Position numbers and translations under genes: made by a program
Shown: positions 36,417 to 45,547 of the stretch, piece after piece
Numbering within the stretch: the stretch's first letter is position 1
Layout of the letters: every line of letters starts with the position of its first letter
The notes under the pieces: generated by a model
Database searches by the model: none
Seen by the model: only the letters and a program-made list of their open reading frames with translations
What the model was told of the DNA's origin: nothing
DNA from: an uncultured Gellertiella sp.
Lineage (GTDB): Bacteria; Pseudomonadota; Alphaproteobacteria; Rhizobiales; Rhizobiaceae
Length of the DNA: 64,000 nt
Direction of reading: 5' to 3'
Assembly: GCF_963457605.1 (NCBI RefSeq)
Contig: NZ_OY735139.1
Span: 744,001-808,000, forward strand

Positions 36417-37562
36417 TCAGAAGCAGTCGCGGAACAGCGCCCTGGTGTTGTCGAGCGTCATGGCGACGGGGTTGCCGCCGGCGCTCGGGTCTTCGATGGC
36501 CATGGCGGCGAGTTCGTCGATGCGGTCACTGGCAACGCCGAAGGCGGTGAGGTTTTCCGGCACGCCGAGGCTGGCGCGCAGGTCCAGCACATAGGTGTAG
36601 AAGCCGTCAAACCCGCCATTGATGCCGAGATAGGCGGCAGCCCGCGCGATCCGGTCCTCGATGACGGCGCGGTTGAAGCGCAGCACCGGCGGCATGACCA
36701 CGGCATTGGTCATGCCGTGATGGGTGTTGTAGACCGCGCCAATCGGGTGCGACAGCGCATGGATGGCACCGAGCCCCTTCTGGAAGGCGACGGCGCCCAT
36801 GGCAGCGGCGCTCATCATGTTGGTGCGGGCTTCAAGATCGGTACCGTCAGCATAGGCGCGCGGCAGGTATTCCTTGACCAGCCGCATGCCTTCGAGCGCA
36901 ATGCCCTGCGACATCGGGTGATAGAAGGGCGAGGAATAGGCTTCCAGGCAATGGGCGAAGGCATCCATGCCGGTGCCGGCGGTGATGATCTTCGGCATGC
37001 CGACGGTCAGTTCCGGATCGCAGATGACGATGCCGGGCAGGAACTTCGGATGGAAGATGATCTTCTTCACATGGGTGACCGAATTGGTGATCACCGAGGC
37101 GCGGCCGACTTCCGAACCGGTGCCCGCCGTGGTCGGCACGGCAACGATCGGCGCGATGCCTTCGACCGAGGCTCGGGTCCACCAGTCGCCCACATCCTCG
37201 AAATCCCAGACCGGACGGTTCTGGCCGACCATGAAGGCCACGCATTTGCCGAGGTCGAGGCCGGAGCCGCCGCCGAAGGCGACCACGCCATCATGGCCGC
37301 CGTCGCGATAGGCCTTGATCCCGGCGTCGAGATTGATCTCGTTCGGGTTCGGATCGACATCGGCAAACAGGCCGCGGCCAAGCCCGGCGGCGTCGAGAAT
37401 GTCGAGCGCCCCTTGCGTGATCGCCATTTTCGCCAGCCCCCGGTCGGTGACCAGCAGCGGCTTCTTCATGCCGAGCGCCTTGCAGGCATCGGCGAGTTCC
37501 TTGATCCGGCCGGCACCCATCTTGATGGCGGTCGGATAGCTCCAGTTGGCGGTGATGCTCAT
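36417..37562 (-). CDS. Iron-containing alcohol dehydrogenase
   Basis: A 381-residue NAD(P)-dependent group III ADH. GGGSGLDLGK is the nucleotide-binding region, and metal ligands come from TGMDAFAHCLEAY (Asp and His), HALSHPIGAVYNTHHG (two His). Its start overlaps the ALDH stop (ATGA), so the two enzymes are made together, suggesting consecutive oxidation of an alcohol to aldehyde to acid. With the upstream glutamine-synthetase-like ligase, a gamma-glutamyl amino alcohol such as gamma-glutamylethanolamide is a plausible substrate; this is inference. Confidence 0.9.
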   Translation of the reverse strand: MSITANWSYPTAIKMGAGRIKELADACKALGMKKPLLVTDRGLAKMAITQGALDILDAAGLGRGLFADVDPNPNEINLDAGIKAYRDGGHDGVVAFGGGSGLDLGKCVAFMVGQNRPVWDFEDVGDWWTRASVEGIAPIVAVPTTAGTGSEVGRASVITNSVTHVKKIIFHPKFLPGIVICDPELTVGMPKIITAGTGMDAFAHCLEAYSSPFYHPMSQGIALEGMRLVKEYLPRAYADGTDLEARTNMMSAAAMGAVAFQKGLGAIHALSHPIGAVYNTHHGMTNAVVMPPVLRFNRAVIEDRIARAAAYLGINGGFDGFYTYVLDLRASLGVPENLTAFGVASDRIDELAAMAIEDPSAGGNPVAMTLDNTRALFRDCF

Positions 37563-38944
37563 GCCAGTACTTTCTTCAGGTGATAGGATTTCGGGCGGGT
37601 GAGGTTCTGGAAGCCGAGCACGGAGAGCGAGCCGCCCTTGCCGGTTTCCTTGCAGCCGGTCCAGCAGAGCGCGGGATCGAGATAGTCGGCGCGGTTCATG
37701 AACACGGTGCCGGTCTCGATGTCGCGGCCGATGCGGGCGGCACGCCCGGGATCCTGCGTCCAGAGCGATGCGGTGAGGCCATAGGGGCTGTCATTCATCA
37801 GGTCCAGCGCTTCGGCGTCGCTCTTCACCTTCATGATGCCGACCACGGGGCCAAAGCTTTCCTCGCGCATCACGGTCATGGAATGATCGACATTGACGAG
37901 GATCTGCGGGGCGAGATAGGCGCCGCCATCATCCGCCGGGAACAGGCTCTGGTCGACCAGCCCCTTCGCGCCCTTGGCAAGGGCTTCGGCGATCTGGCTG
38001 CGCACCGTTGCAGCAAAGCGCTTGTTGGCCATCGGGCCGAGCGTCGTTTCCTGCTCCAGCGGATTGCCGAGCTTGTAGGCGGAGGCAAAGGCCACCGACT
38101 TCTCGACGAATGCGTCGAACAGGCTTTCATGCACATAGACGCGCTCGATGCCGCAGCAGCACTGGCCGGCATTGAAGAAGGCACCATCCATCAGCGTGTC
38201 GACGGCGGCGTCGAGATTGGCGTCCTCCATCACATAGCCCGGATCCTTGCCGCCGAGTTCGAGGCCGAGGCCGTTGAACGTGCCGGCTGCGGCCCGCTCG
38301 ATGGCGCGGCCACCGGCGACGGAGCCGGTGAAATTGATGAAGTTGAAATTGTTGTCGGCAATCAGTGCCGAGGTGGTGTCATGGTCGAGGAACAGGTTGA
38401 CGAACACGTCATCCGGCACACCCGCCTCGACAAAGGCCCGCACCATGCGCTCGCCGACCAGCAGCGTCTGGCTGGCATGCTTGATCACCACCACATTGCC
38501 CGCCATCAGGGCGGGGGCGATGGTGTTGATCGCCGTCATGTAGGGATAGTTCCACGGCGCGATGACGAAGACCACGCCATGCGGCTCGCGCTCGATGCGG
38601 CGCTCGAATGTGGCGCTGTCTTCCACCACGTAGGGGGCAAGGCTGTCGGCGGCAATCGAGGCCACATAGTTGGAGCGCTCGTTGAAGCCGCGGAATTCGC
38701 CGCCATAGCGCACCGGACGGCCCATCTGCCAGGCGATTTCCGGCACGACCTCACCGGCCATTTCATTGAGGCGGGCAACGCCCTTCAGCACCAGCTGCAC
38801 CCGGTCTTCGAGCGGGCGGCGGGCCCAGGTCTTCTGGGCCTTGCGGGCCCGCGCAATCTCGGCCTTGGCCGCCGCAAATGCCATCGCCGGACGCTCGGCA
38901 TAAACCTCACCATTCACCGGTGAGATACATTGAATCATCGTCAT
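37559..38944 (-). CDS. NAD-dependent aldehyde dehydrogenase
   Basis: A 461-residue ALDH. APWNYPYMTAINTIAPALMAGN is the nucleotide-binding segment, LGLELGGKDPGYV carries the general-base glutamate, and FFNAGQCCCGIERVY the catalytic cysteine (the middle one of three adjacent cysteines by alignment to GQxC). It would oxidise the aldehyde formed by the neighbouring ADH. The gene follows the GS-like gene after a 180-base gap that contains a weak hairpin (39077-39098), so partial attenuation between them is possible. Confidence 0.9.
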   Translation of the reverse strand: MTMIQCISPVNGEVYAERPAMAFAAAKAEIARARKAQKTWARRPLEDRVQLVLKGVARLNEMAGEVVPEIAWQMGRPVRYGGEFRGFNERSNYVASIAADSLAPYVVEDSATFERRIEREPHGVVFVIAPWNYPYMTAINTIAPALMAGNVVVIKHASQTLLVGERMVRAFVEAGVPDDVFVNLFLDHDTTSALIADNNFNFINFTGSVAGGRAIERAAAGTFNGLGLELGGKDPGYVMEDANLDAAVDTLMDGAFFNAGQCCCGIERVYVHESLFDAFVEKSVAFASAYKLGNPLEQETTLGPMANKRFAATVRSQIAEALAKGAKGLVDQSLFPADDGGAYLAPQILVNVDHSMTVMREESFGPVVGIMKVKSDAEALDLMNDSPYGLTASLWTQDPGRAARIGRDIETGTVFMNRADYLDPALCWTGCKETGKGGSLSVLGFQNLTRPKSYHLKKVLA

Positions 38945-39124
38945 CTTTTATGCTCCACACGATATTGATGTCATGGACATTGATAAGCTCTGGCCCGGTA
39001 TTCTCCAAGCGGGAGCTGGGCATTTTCAGGTGTTCACGACCGTAGATACTGTCGCATCAGGCCGAAACGACAGGGAAACCGGCCCAGGAGGGCCGGTTGC
39101 GCCGTTGCGGGATCGAAAGGGCCA

Positions 39125-40492
39125 TCAGGCCCGTTCAAAGCCGCGCGCCACCTCCCAGTCGGTGATGCGGCGGTCGTATTCTTCCTGTTCCCATTCCGCA
39201 GCGCGGGTATAGTGGTCGATGACGTCATCGCCGAAGGCTGCGCGCAGCATAGGGGAATTGGTCATGACCTCGGTGGCATGGCGCAGCGTGCGCGGGATTT
39301 CGCGGATGTCCTTGCCGCCATAGGCATCGCCCTCGAACGGGGCTTCAAGCTCCAGCTTCCGCTCGATCCCGTCGATTCCGGCGGCCAGCAGCGCTGCCAT
39401 CGACAGATAGGGGTTGAGATCGGAGCCGCCGACGCGGCATTCGATGCGGATGCCCTTGGTGCCTTCGCCGCACAGGCGGTAGCCGGCGGTGCGGTTGTCC
39501 TTCGACCAGACGGCCTTGGTCGGCGCGAAGGTGCCCGCCATGAAGCGCTTGTAGGAATTGATGTAGGGCGCGAGGAAATAGGTGATCTCGCTCGCATGGG
39601 TGAGCAGGCCCGCCACATAATGGCGCATCAGCTCCGACATGCCGTATCTGGCGTCCTTGTCGAAGAACAACGGCTTGCCGTCGAGGCTCCACAGCGACTG
39701 GTGGACATGCGAGGAGGAGCCTGCGGAATTGTAGTTCCACTTGGCGAGGAAGGTGATCGCCTTGCCGCGCGACCAGGCGATTTCCTTGCAGCCATTCTTG
39801 ATGATGGCGTGCTGGTCGGCGGAGGTCACGGCTTCCGCATAGCGGACATTGATTTCTTCCTGGCCGGGCGAGGCCTCGCCCTTGGAATTTTCGACGGTGA
39901 TGCCAGCCCCCTGCAGGCCCTTGCGGATCGCCCGCATCACGTCTTCTTCCTTGGTGGTCTGGAAGATGTGGTAATCCTCGTTATAGCCGGAAACCGGCTG
40001 CAGGTCGCGGTAGCCCGAGGCGCGCGCATCGTCATAGGTCTGGTCGAACAGGAAGAATTCCAGTTCCGACGCCATGAAGGCCTTCATGCCCATGGCTTCC
40101 AGCCGCCTGACCTGCTTCTTCAGGATGGCGCGCGGCGAATGCGGCACTTCCTGATGGGTGTGGTGGTCGAGCATGTCGCAGAGAACGAGGGCGGTGCCTT
40201 CGAGCCACGGAATGCGGCGCAGCGTCGACAGGTCCGGCTTCATCGTATAGTCGCCATAGCCCTTTTCCCAGCTGGTCGACTTGTAGCCGGGGACGGTTTC
40301 CATCTCCATGTCGGTTGCCAGCAGGTAGTTGCAGCTGTGGGTTTCTTCCCAGGCGCTGTCGACGAAATATTCCGCCTGAAAACGCTTGCCCATCAGCCGG
40401 CCCTGCATGTCGACCTGGCAGGCGAGAACGGTATCGATGCGCCCTTCGGCAACATCCTTCTTCAAATCTTCAAAACTGTAGGTGGTGCTCAT
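39125..40492 (-). CDS. Glutamine-synthetase-like gamma-glutamyl-amine ligase
   Basis: A 455-residue member of the glutamine synthetase superfamily of the PuuA/GlnT type, which joins glutamate through its gamma-carboxyl to an amine at the cost of ATP. Signatures are ASELEFFLFD (metal-binding Glu), GEASPGQEEINVRYAEAV, the ATP region KWNYNSAGSSSHVHQSL, and NRTAGYRLCGEGTKGIRIECR. It lacks the conserved adenylylation-loop features of GlnA. Surrounded by an amino acid/amine permease, ALDH, ADH and an amidohydrolase, it most likely glutamylates an imported amine to protect it during oxidation. Confidence 0.88.
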   Translation of the reverse strand: MSTTYSFEDLKKDVAEGRIDTVLACQVDMQGRLMGKRFQAEYFVDSAWEETHSCNYLLATDMEMETVPGYKSTSWEKGYGDYTMKPDLSTLRRIPWLEGTALVLCDMLDHHTHQEVPHSPRAILKKQVRRLEAMGMKAFMASELEFFLFDQTYDDARASGYRDLQPVSGYNEDYHIFQTTKEEDVMRAIRKGLQGAGITVENSKGEASPGQEEINVRYAEAVTSADQHAIIKNGCKEIAWSRGKAITFLAKWNYNSAGSSSHVHQSLWSLDGKPLFFDKDARYGMSELMRHYVAGLLTHASEITYFLAPYINSYKRFMAGTFAPTKAVWSKDNRTAGYRLCGEGTKGIRIECRVGGSDLNPYLSMAALLAAGIDGIERKLELEAPFEGDAYGGKDIREIPRTLRHATEVMTNSPMLRAAFGDDVIDHYTRAAEWEQEEYDRRITDWEVARGFERA

Positions 40493-40647
40493 CTTCGTGT
40501 TTCTCGCCCGTTTTTAAATCCCCTCCTCCCGCGTGAAGCGAATAGGGGCCCTTGCCGGCAGGCTGTTTCGCCCACCTGCTCCCTTGCATGTCGTGTCTGG
40601 TGGAGAGGCCGCGACAACCCGCGGCCTCCCGAAGTCGTGTCAGGTAT

Positions 40648-42186
40648 TCAGGCGCCGATGGCCTGTTCAGCGGCAGCGATTTCCGACTGGCGTGCCTTCA
40701 CCGCGGCGTCAGTCAGGGGCGGACCCTGGAACCGGCGTCTCTCGAAGGCAAACCACACGACGACCAGCGCGGCGATCAGTCCGGCGAGGAAGTAGCCGAC
40801 CAGCTGATACGGCGGCTGGAAGCCGACGAAGGCCAGGATCGCGCCGCCGATAAGGGCGACGACACCGATAGGTTTCGACCACATGCCGAGATTGAACGGG
40901 CCCTTCTTGGTCCAGCTCTTGCCTTCAGCGAGGAGACCTGCGCCAATCGGCATGATGTAGGAAACGTAGAGGAACACCGCGCAACCCGACGACAGGATGA
41001 TGTAGGCGTTGGCGTTGTTGCCGGCGACGTAGCCGAGGATGAAGCACAGGATTGCACCGACGATGATCGCCGGACCCGGGGTGCGGTATTTCGGGTTGAC
41101 CTGCTTCAGCCAGCCCGATGCGCCCGGAATGCCGCCGTCACGGGCAAAGGCGAAGATCATGCGCGACAGCGAAGTCATGCCCGCCAGAGCGCAGAGGAAG
41201 TTTGCAGCGACGATACCGACCGAAATGACATATTTCAGCACCTGTGGCATGTGGCTGGAGTCGAGCGTATAGGCAAAAACCGACGAGCCCTTGGCCGCAC
41301 CTTCGTCGACGCTCGGCATGGCGAGCAGTACGGCAGCAACCAGAAGCCAGCCGAACACGCCCGACCAGAACACCGCATTCAGCATGCCCTTCGGCACGGC
41401 GCGCTGGGCATCTACGGTTTCTTCCGATGTATGGGCGGAAGCGTCAAAACCGGTGACCGTGTAGCAGACATGCAGGAGACCCAGCACGAAAGCATAGAAG
41501 ATGCTTTGCGTCGCAGGCCAGGTGCCGGCACCCGGATCGCCCGTATAGTTCTTGAAGGTGACGAGGCGCGAGAAATCAAGCGGCACCGGCGAACCGAAGA
41601 ACAGGCCAAGAATGATGATGACCGAGACGGCCAGGATCAGATAGCCGGAGAAATCGGTGAGCAGTGAGGTGACGCGAATGCCCGCATAGTTCATCACCGC
41701 CTGAATGAGGGTGATGACACCGACGGCAATCGTCAGATGCGTGCCGGTGAAACTGTTGGGGTCCATGCCCATCATGCCGACCAGGATCAGGTCGCGCAGC
41801 AGCAGGTAGACGCCGTAGTTTACCGAGGCCACCACGAACAGCAGGCCGAACAGGTTGATCCAGGCCGTTGCCCAGCCCCAGCCACGACCGCCAAGGATTG
41901 AGGACCAGTGATAGAGGCCGCCGGCGGTCGGGTAAGCGGAAGCGATCTGGCCCATCGAGGCAGCAACCACCAGCGCGAAGACCGAACCGACAACCCAGCC
42001 GATGCCGATCGATGCACCACCGGCAGCGCCCAGCGCGACCGTATAGGCTCCGATGCCGCCTGCCAGAATGCAGATGATGGAGAATGAAATGGCGAAATTC
42101 GAAAAACCACTCATGCTGCGCGCCAGTTCCTGCGCATAGCCCATGGAGTGGAGGTGTTTTGCATCATCGTCAAGATGGCTGCTCAT
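40648..42186 (-). CDS. APC-superfamily amino acid/amine permease
   Basis: A 512-residue inner-membrane transporter with about twelve helices. The N-terminal FSNFAISFSIICILAGGIGAYT and GWVVGSVFALVVAASMGQIASAYPTAGG are APC family signatures (amino acid/choline/GABA permease subgroup). The start at 42186 follows a GGGGG ribosome-binding site; the frame to 42225 lacks one. It lies between the ligase and amidohydrolase genes and presumably imports the amine or amino compound the cluster degrades. Confidence 0.9.
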   Translation of the reverse strand: MSSHLDDDAKHLHSMGYAQELARSMSGFSNFAISFSIICILAGGIGAYTVALGAAGGASIGIGWVVGSVFALVVAASMGQIASAYPTAGGLYHWSSILGGRGWGWATAWINLFGLLFVVASVNYGVYLLLRDLILVGMMGMDPNSFTGTHLTIAVGVITLIQAVMNYAGIRVTSLLTDFSGYLILAVSVIIILGLFFGSPVPLDFSRLVTFKNYTGDPGAGTWPATQSIFYAFVLGLLHVCYTVTGFDASAHTSEETVDAQRAVPKGMLNAVFWSGVFGWLLVAAVLLAMPSVDEGAAKGSSVFAYTLDSSHMPQVLKYVISVGIVAANFLCALAGMTSLSRMIFAFARDGGIPGASGWLKQVNPKYRTPGPAIIVGAILCFILGYVAGNNANAYIILSSGCAVFLYVSYIMPIGAGLLAEGKSWTKKGPFNLGMWSKPIGVVALIGGAILAFVGFQPPYQLVGYFLAGLIAALVVVWFAFERRRFQGPPLTDAAVKARQSEIAAAEQAIGA

Positions 42187-42314
42187 GGCAGATTGCCCCC
42201 TGTTTCCCTCGAGTTTCCGCGACATTGCGAAAACTTCCTCTTCTTTAAAACACGTTACGTGCCGAGGCCCGTACCGCCCGCATTGCTGCTCCCGGGTCTT
42301 GTTGTCGCCGCACT

Positions 42315-43103
42315 TCAGAGCGCCTTGCCCAGAAGATCCGCAAGCAGGCCGGCCATGACCCTCTGGCCGTCCTTTTCCTGTATCAGGTCGTTGCGCACCT
42401 CGATCATGACATTCCGCAGACCGTGGGCGAGACCATGCTTGACGAGCGTATGGGTGACGCCATCGGCGGGTCCATAGGGCTCGTTGCGCCTGACATTCTG
42501 CGTCAAGCCTGCGGCGGCGGCAAGCATTCTGTCGGCAAGACGTGAGTCCGCGTCATGCAGGATGCCGATCTCCACCGTGCGGGCCTTGCCCATGTAGACG
42601 GGCGTAAAGGAATGCATGGTGACGATCACTGTCTCCTGCCCCCGCGCCTGGCGGGCGGCAATGCAATCGTCAATCGCCGCATGAAAGGGCAGATACAATC
42701 CCTCGGTGCGCTCCAGCCGGTCAGCGGCGCAAAGATCCCGGTTGCCGGGGATCTCGTAGATCTCGCTTGTTTCAGGCATCGCGCCCGGCGCCTCCGGTGG
42801 GCGGTTGCAATCATAGGCAAGGCGCGAAAAGCGCTGATGAATCAGCGTTGCATCGAGGCGGCGCGCCATCTCTTCGGCGACGCCAAGCGCACCCGGATCC
42901 CAGGCGATGTGGCTTTTCAGCGCCGCATCCGCAAGCCCCAGACTACCCAGTTTTTGGGGGAGTGTGTGCGAGGCATGCTCGCAGATCAGCAGCACGGGAC
43001 CCGGTGCCGCCGGATTGACCACGGCAACGGGAGATCCCTCCCCCTCCGTCAGAAGCCCCTGCCGATCCTGCATGCCGTCACGCCCCGCCCAATTCCTGCC
43101 CAT
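42315..43103 (-). CDS. N-formylglutamate amidohydrolase family protein
   Basis: A 262-residue FGase-family metalloamidase. LLICEHASHTLP holds the first metal ligands, HIAWDPGALGVAEEMARRL follows, VIVTMHSFTPVYMG and VEIGILHDADSRLA complete the active site. HutG-type enzymes deformylate N-formylglutamate; in this setting it could instead hydrolyse the N-(gamma-glutamyl) intermediate at the end of the pathway, which is conjecture. It is the first gene of the minus-strand unit, divergent from the RpiR regulator. The start is 43103 or, 30 bases in, MQDRQG. Confidence 0.85.
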   Translation of the reverse strand: MGRNWAGRDGMQDRQGLLTEGEGSPVAVVNPAAPGPVLLICEHASHTLPQKLGSLGLADAALKSHIAWDPGALGVAEEMARRLDATLIHQRFSRLAYDCNRPPEAPGAMPETSEIYEIPGNRDLCAADRLERTEGLYLPFHAAIDDCIAARQARGQETVIVTMHSFTPVYMGKARTVEIGILHDADSRLADRMLAAAAGLTQNVRRNEPYGPADGVTHTLVKHGLAHGLRNVMIEVRNDLIQEKDGQRVMAGLLADLLGKAL

Positions 43104-43142
43104 CGGTTAACGCAGAAAAGAATTCTTCACGATTGCCTCGCT

Positions 43143-43185
43143 GTCAACGGGGTTCTGAAAATTTCTTTTCAAAAATCCCGTTGAC
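43143..43185. promoter_or_regulatory. Nested palindrome, candidate RpiR operator
   Basis: An outer dyad GTCAACGGG (43143-43151) / CCCGTTGAC (43177-43185) surrounds an inner dyad TGAAAA-TTTC-TTTTCA (43156-43171), both centred on the same point near 43164. It sits in the 154-base divergent gap, 40 bases from the amidohydrolase start. TGAAA/TTTCA type dyads are typical RpiR-family sites. A possible -35 TTGACT for the RpiR gene starts at the right arm. Confidence 0.55.
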
Positions 43186-43257
43186 TCCTGTCACAATCCA
43201 GTTTTTTAATCTGTCATAAAGCCCGGCATAAGACCGGCTACGGGGAGCAGGCGACAC

Positions 43258-44130
43258 TTGTCCAGCGCGGCAAAAACAGTTTCAGACGTCATACACGGCC
43301 ATTTCGACTCGCTGACGCGGGCCGAGCGGCAGCTGGCGGACAGTCTGCTGGACAATTACCCGGTCTCCGGCCTGGGCAGCATCACCACGGTCGCGGAAAA
43401 TGCCGGGGTGTCGACGCCCACGGTTGCGCGGATGGTGCAGAAGCTCGGCTACAAGGGCTATGCAGAATTCCAGTCGCATTTGCATCTGGAGCTTGAAGAG
43501 ACCCTTTCAAATCCGATCACAAAGCATGACCGCTGGGCGCTGAACGCGCCGGGCACCCATGTGATCAACCGTTTTGCCGATGCGATCATGGGCAACCTGC
43601 GCCAGACGCTGAGCGATCTCGAGCCGCAGTCCTTCGACGCCGCCGCCACCCTTCTCGCCGACCGCAAGCGCAGCATCTATTTCGCCGGCGGCCGCATCAC
43701 CGGCGTCGTCGCGCAATATTTCTTCAATCACATGCAGGTCATTCGCCAGAACTGCGTGATGATCTCCGCCAATTCCAGTTCATGGCCGCAATATGTGCTG
43801 AACATGAACGAGGGCGACGTGCTCGTCATCTTCGACATTCGCCGCTACGAGGTGGAAATGGCGACGCTGGCGGAGATTGCCCGGGCGCGCGGCGTCGAGA
43901 TCGTGCTGTTTACCGATCAATGGGTGTCGCCCGTCGCCAAGCACGCCCGCCACACCTTTCGTGCCCGCATCGAAGTGCCTTCCGCATGGGACAGTTCCGT
44001 CGTGACGCTGTTCGTGGTCGAGGCGCTGATCGAGGCCGTACAGAATGCGACCTGGGACGATACCAGGGAGCGGATCAGGACATTGGAGGGCCTGTTCGAA
44101 CAGACGCGCCTGTTCAGGAGGCCGGGCTAG
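43258..44130 (+). CDS. MurR/RpiR-family transcriptional regulator
   Basis: A 290-residue regulator with an N-terminal HTH_6 domain (LTRAERQLADSLLDN; AENAGVSTPTVARMVQKLGYKGYAEF) and a C-terminal SIS domain (residues ~125-260) that in this family binds phosphosugars or other ligands. It begins with TTG behind GGGAG. Divergent from the amine-degradation unit and followed on the same strand by an ABC importer, it probably controls both through the palindrome in the gap. Confidence 0.9.
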   Translation: MSSAAKTVSDVIHGHFDSLTRAERQLADSLLDNYPVSGLGSITTVAENAGVSTPTVARMVQKLGYKGYAEFQSHLHLELEETLSNPITKHDRWALNAPGTHVINRFADAIMGNLRQTLSDLEPQSFDAAATLLADRKRSIYFAGGRITGVVAQYFFNHMQVIRQNCVMISANSSSWPQYVLNMNEGDVLVIFDIRRYEVEMATLAEIARARGVEIVLFTDQWVSPVAKHARHTFRARIEVPSAWDSSVVTLFVVEALIEAVQNATWDDTRERIRTLEGLFEQTRLFRRPG

Positions 44131-44356
44131 TCCCGTCACAAACGCGCGGTGCAAGCGGACAGTCCGCCTTTGCCCGAAGGAAGGACCAGGGAGGAATATA
44201 GCTTTAAATCCAGTCATTTCGCTCGGTGAGCGAAGCCTGTTTCTGTGTCCCGGAGACGAGAATGCCCGATTGGGCTGCCCGCCTGCGGGATGTCACATGA
44301 CTTTCATGCAAGAGAAGTAACAGCAGCAAGCTGTCCAACACATAAGGAGAAGACCA

Positions 44357-45460
44357 GTGCTTACAAACGCTCGCAAAATCCTGTCGCTTTCGACCGCGAT
44401 CCTCATTGCGTCGGCATCGTTTGCCGCTGCCGACAACATGGACGCCCTTGTCAAGGCTGCCCAGGGCGAAGGCACGCTGACCACCATCGCGCTTCCCCAT
44501 GACTGGTGCGGCTATGGTGCCGTGATCGACGGCTTCAAGGCGAAATACGGCCTGAAGGTCAACGAACTCAACCCCGATGCCGGCTCCGGCGACGAAGTCG
44601 AAGCTATCAAGGCCAACAAGGGAAACACCGGCGACCAGGCCCCTGACGTGATCGACGTCGGTCTGTCCTTCGGCCCGTCGTCCAAGAAGGACGGCCTGAT
44701 CCAGCCCTACAAGGTCGCCACCTGGGATTCGATCCCCGACACCGCCAAGGATGCCGACGGCGCCTGGTACGGCGACTACTACGGCGTGATGGCCTTTGAA
44801 GTGAACAAGGACATCGTCAAGGAAAGCCCGAAGGACTGGGCCGACCTGCAGAAGCCGGAATTTGCCAACATGGTGGCGCTTGCCGGTGACCCGCGCACCG
44901 CCAACCAGGCGATCTCGGGCGTCTTTGCCGCCGGTCTCTCGGCCTCGGGCGGCGATGTTGCCAAGGCTGGCGATGCCGGTCTCGGCTTCTTCAAGGACCT
45001 GCATGCCAAGGGCAATTTCGTGCCCGTCATCGGCAAGTCCGCACCGCTCGCCCAGGGCACGACCCCGGTCATCCTGCGCTGGGACTACAATGCGCTTGCC
45101 GACCGCGACACGCTGAAGGGCAATCCTGACGTTGACGTCGTGATCCCGGCTTCGGGCGTCGTTGCCGGTGTCTACGTGCAGGCGATCTCCGCCTTCGCTC
45201 CGCACCCGAATGCTGCCAAGCTCTGGATGGAATACCTCTATTCCGACGAAGGCCAGCTCGCATGGCTGAAGGGCTACTGCCACCCGATCCGCTTCAACGA
45301 TCTGGTGAAGAACGGCAAGGTTCCGCAGGACCTGCTCGACAAGCTGCCGCCGGCCGCCGCCTATGAAAAGGCCGTGTTCCCGACGCTCGACGAACAGTCG
45401 GCATACAAGGATACGATCACCAAGGGCTGGGACTCTGTCGTCGGCGCCGACGTAAAGTAA
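44357..45460 (+). CDS. ABC transporter substrate-binding protein (extracellular family 1)
   Basis: A 367-residue periplasmic binding protein. A Sec signal peptide (LTNARKILSLSTAILIASAS, cleavage after FAAA) precedes a two-lobed family 1 solute-binding domain of the polyamine/iron type (PotD/AfuA-like). It begins with GTG after AAGGAG. A hairpin terminator directly after it would reduce expression of the membrane components relative to the binding protein, a usual stoichiometry device. The ligand is not known; a polyamine-like or amino compound fits the locus. Confidence 0.9.
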   Translation: MLTNARKILSLSTAILIASASFAAADNMDALVKAAQGEGTLTTIALPHDWCGYGAVIDGFKAKYGLKVNELNPDAGSGDEVEAIKANKGNTGDQAPDVIDVGLSFGPSSKKDGLIQPYKVATWDSIPDTAKDADGAWYGDYYGVMAFEVNKDIVKESPKDWADLQKPEFANMVALAGDPRTANQAISGVFAAGLSASGGDVAKAGDAGLGFFKDLHAKGNFVPVIGKSAPLAQGTTPVILRWDYNALADRDTLKGNPDVDVVIPASGVVAGVYVQAISAFAPHPNAAKLWMEYLYSDEGQLAWLKGYCHPIRFNDLVKNGKVPQDLLDKLPPAAAYEKAVFPTLDEQSAYKDTITKGWDSVVGADVK

Positions 45461-45477
45461 TCCTCTCGCGGCCATCA

Positions 45478-45512
45478 GGCCTTCCCGCCACCGTGCGGGG
45501 AGGCCGTTTTTT
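45478..45512 (+). terminator. Intercistronic hairpin/partial terminator after the binding-protein gene
   Basis: GGCCTTCCCGC-CACCGT-GCGGGGAGGCC followed by GT6, between the binding protein and first permease genes. It likely stabilises the upstream mRNA and attenuates the downstream genes. Confidence 0.82.
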
Positions 45513-45547
45513 CACGATGCCGTTTTCATCCAAGGATTTCAGGAACC

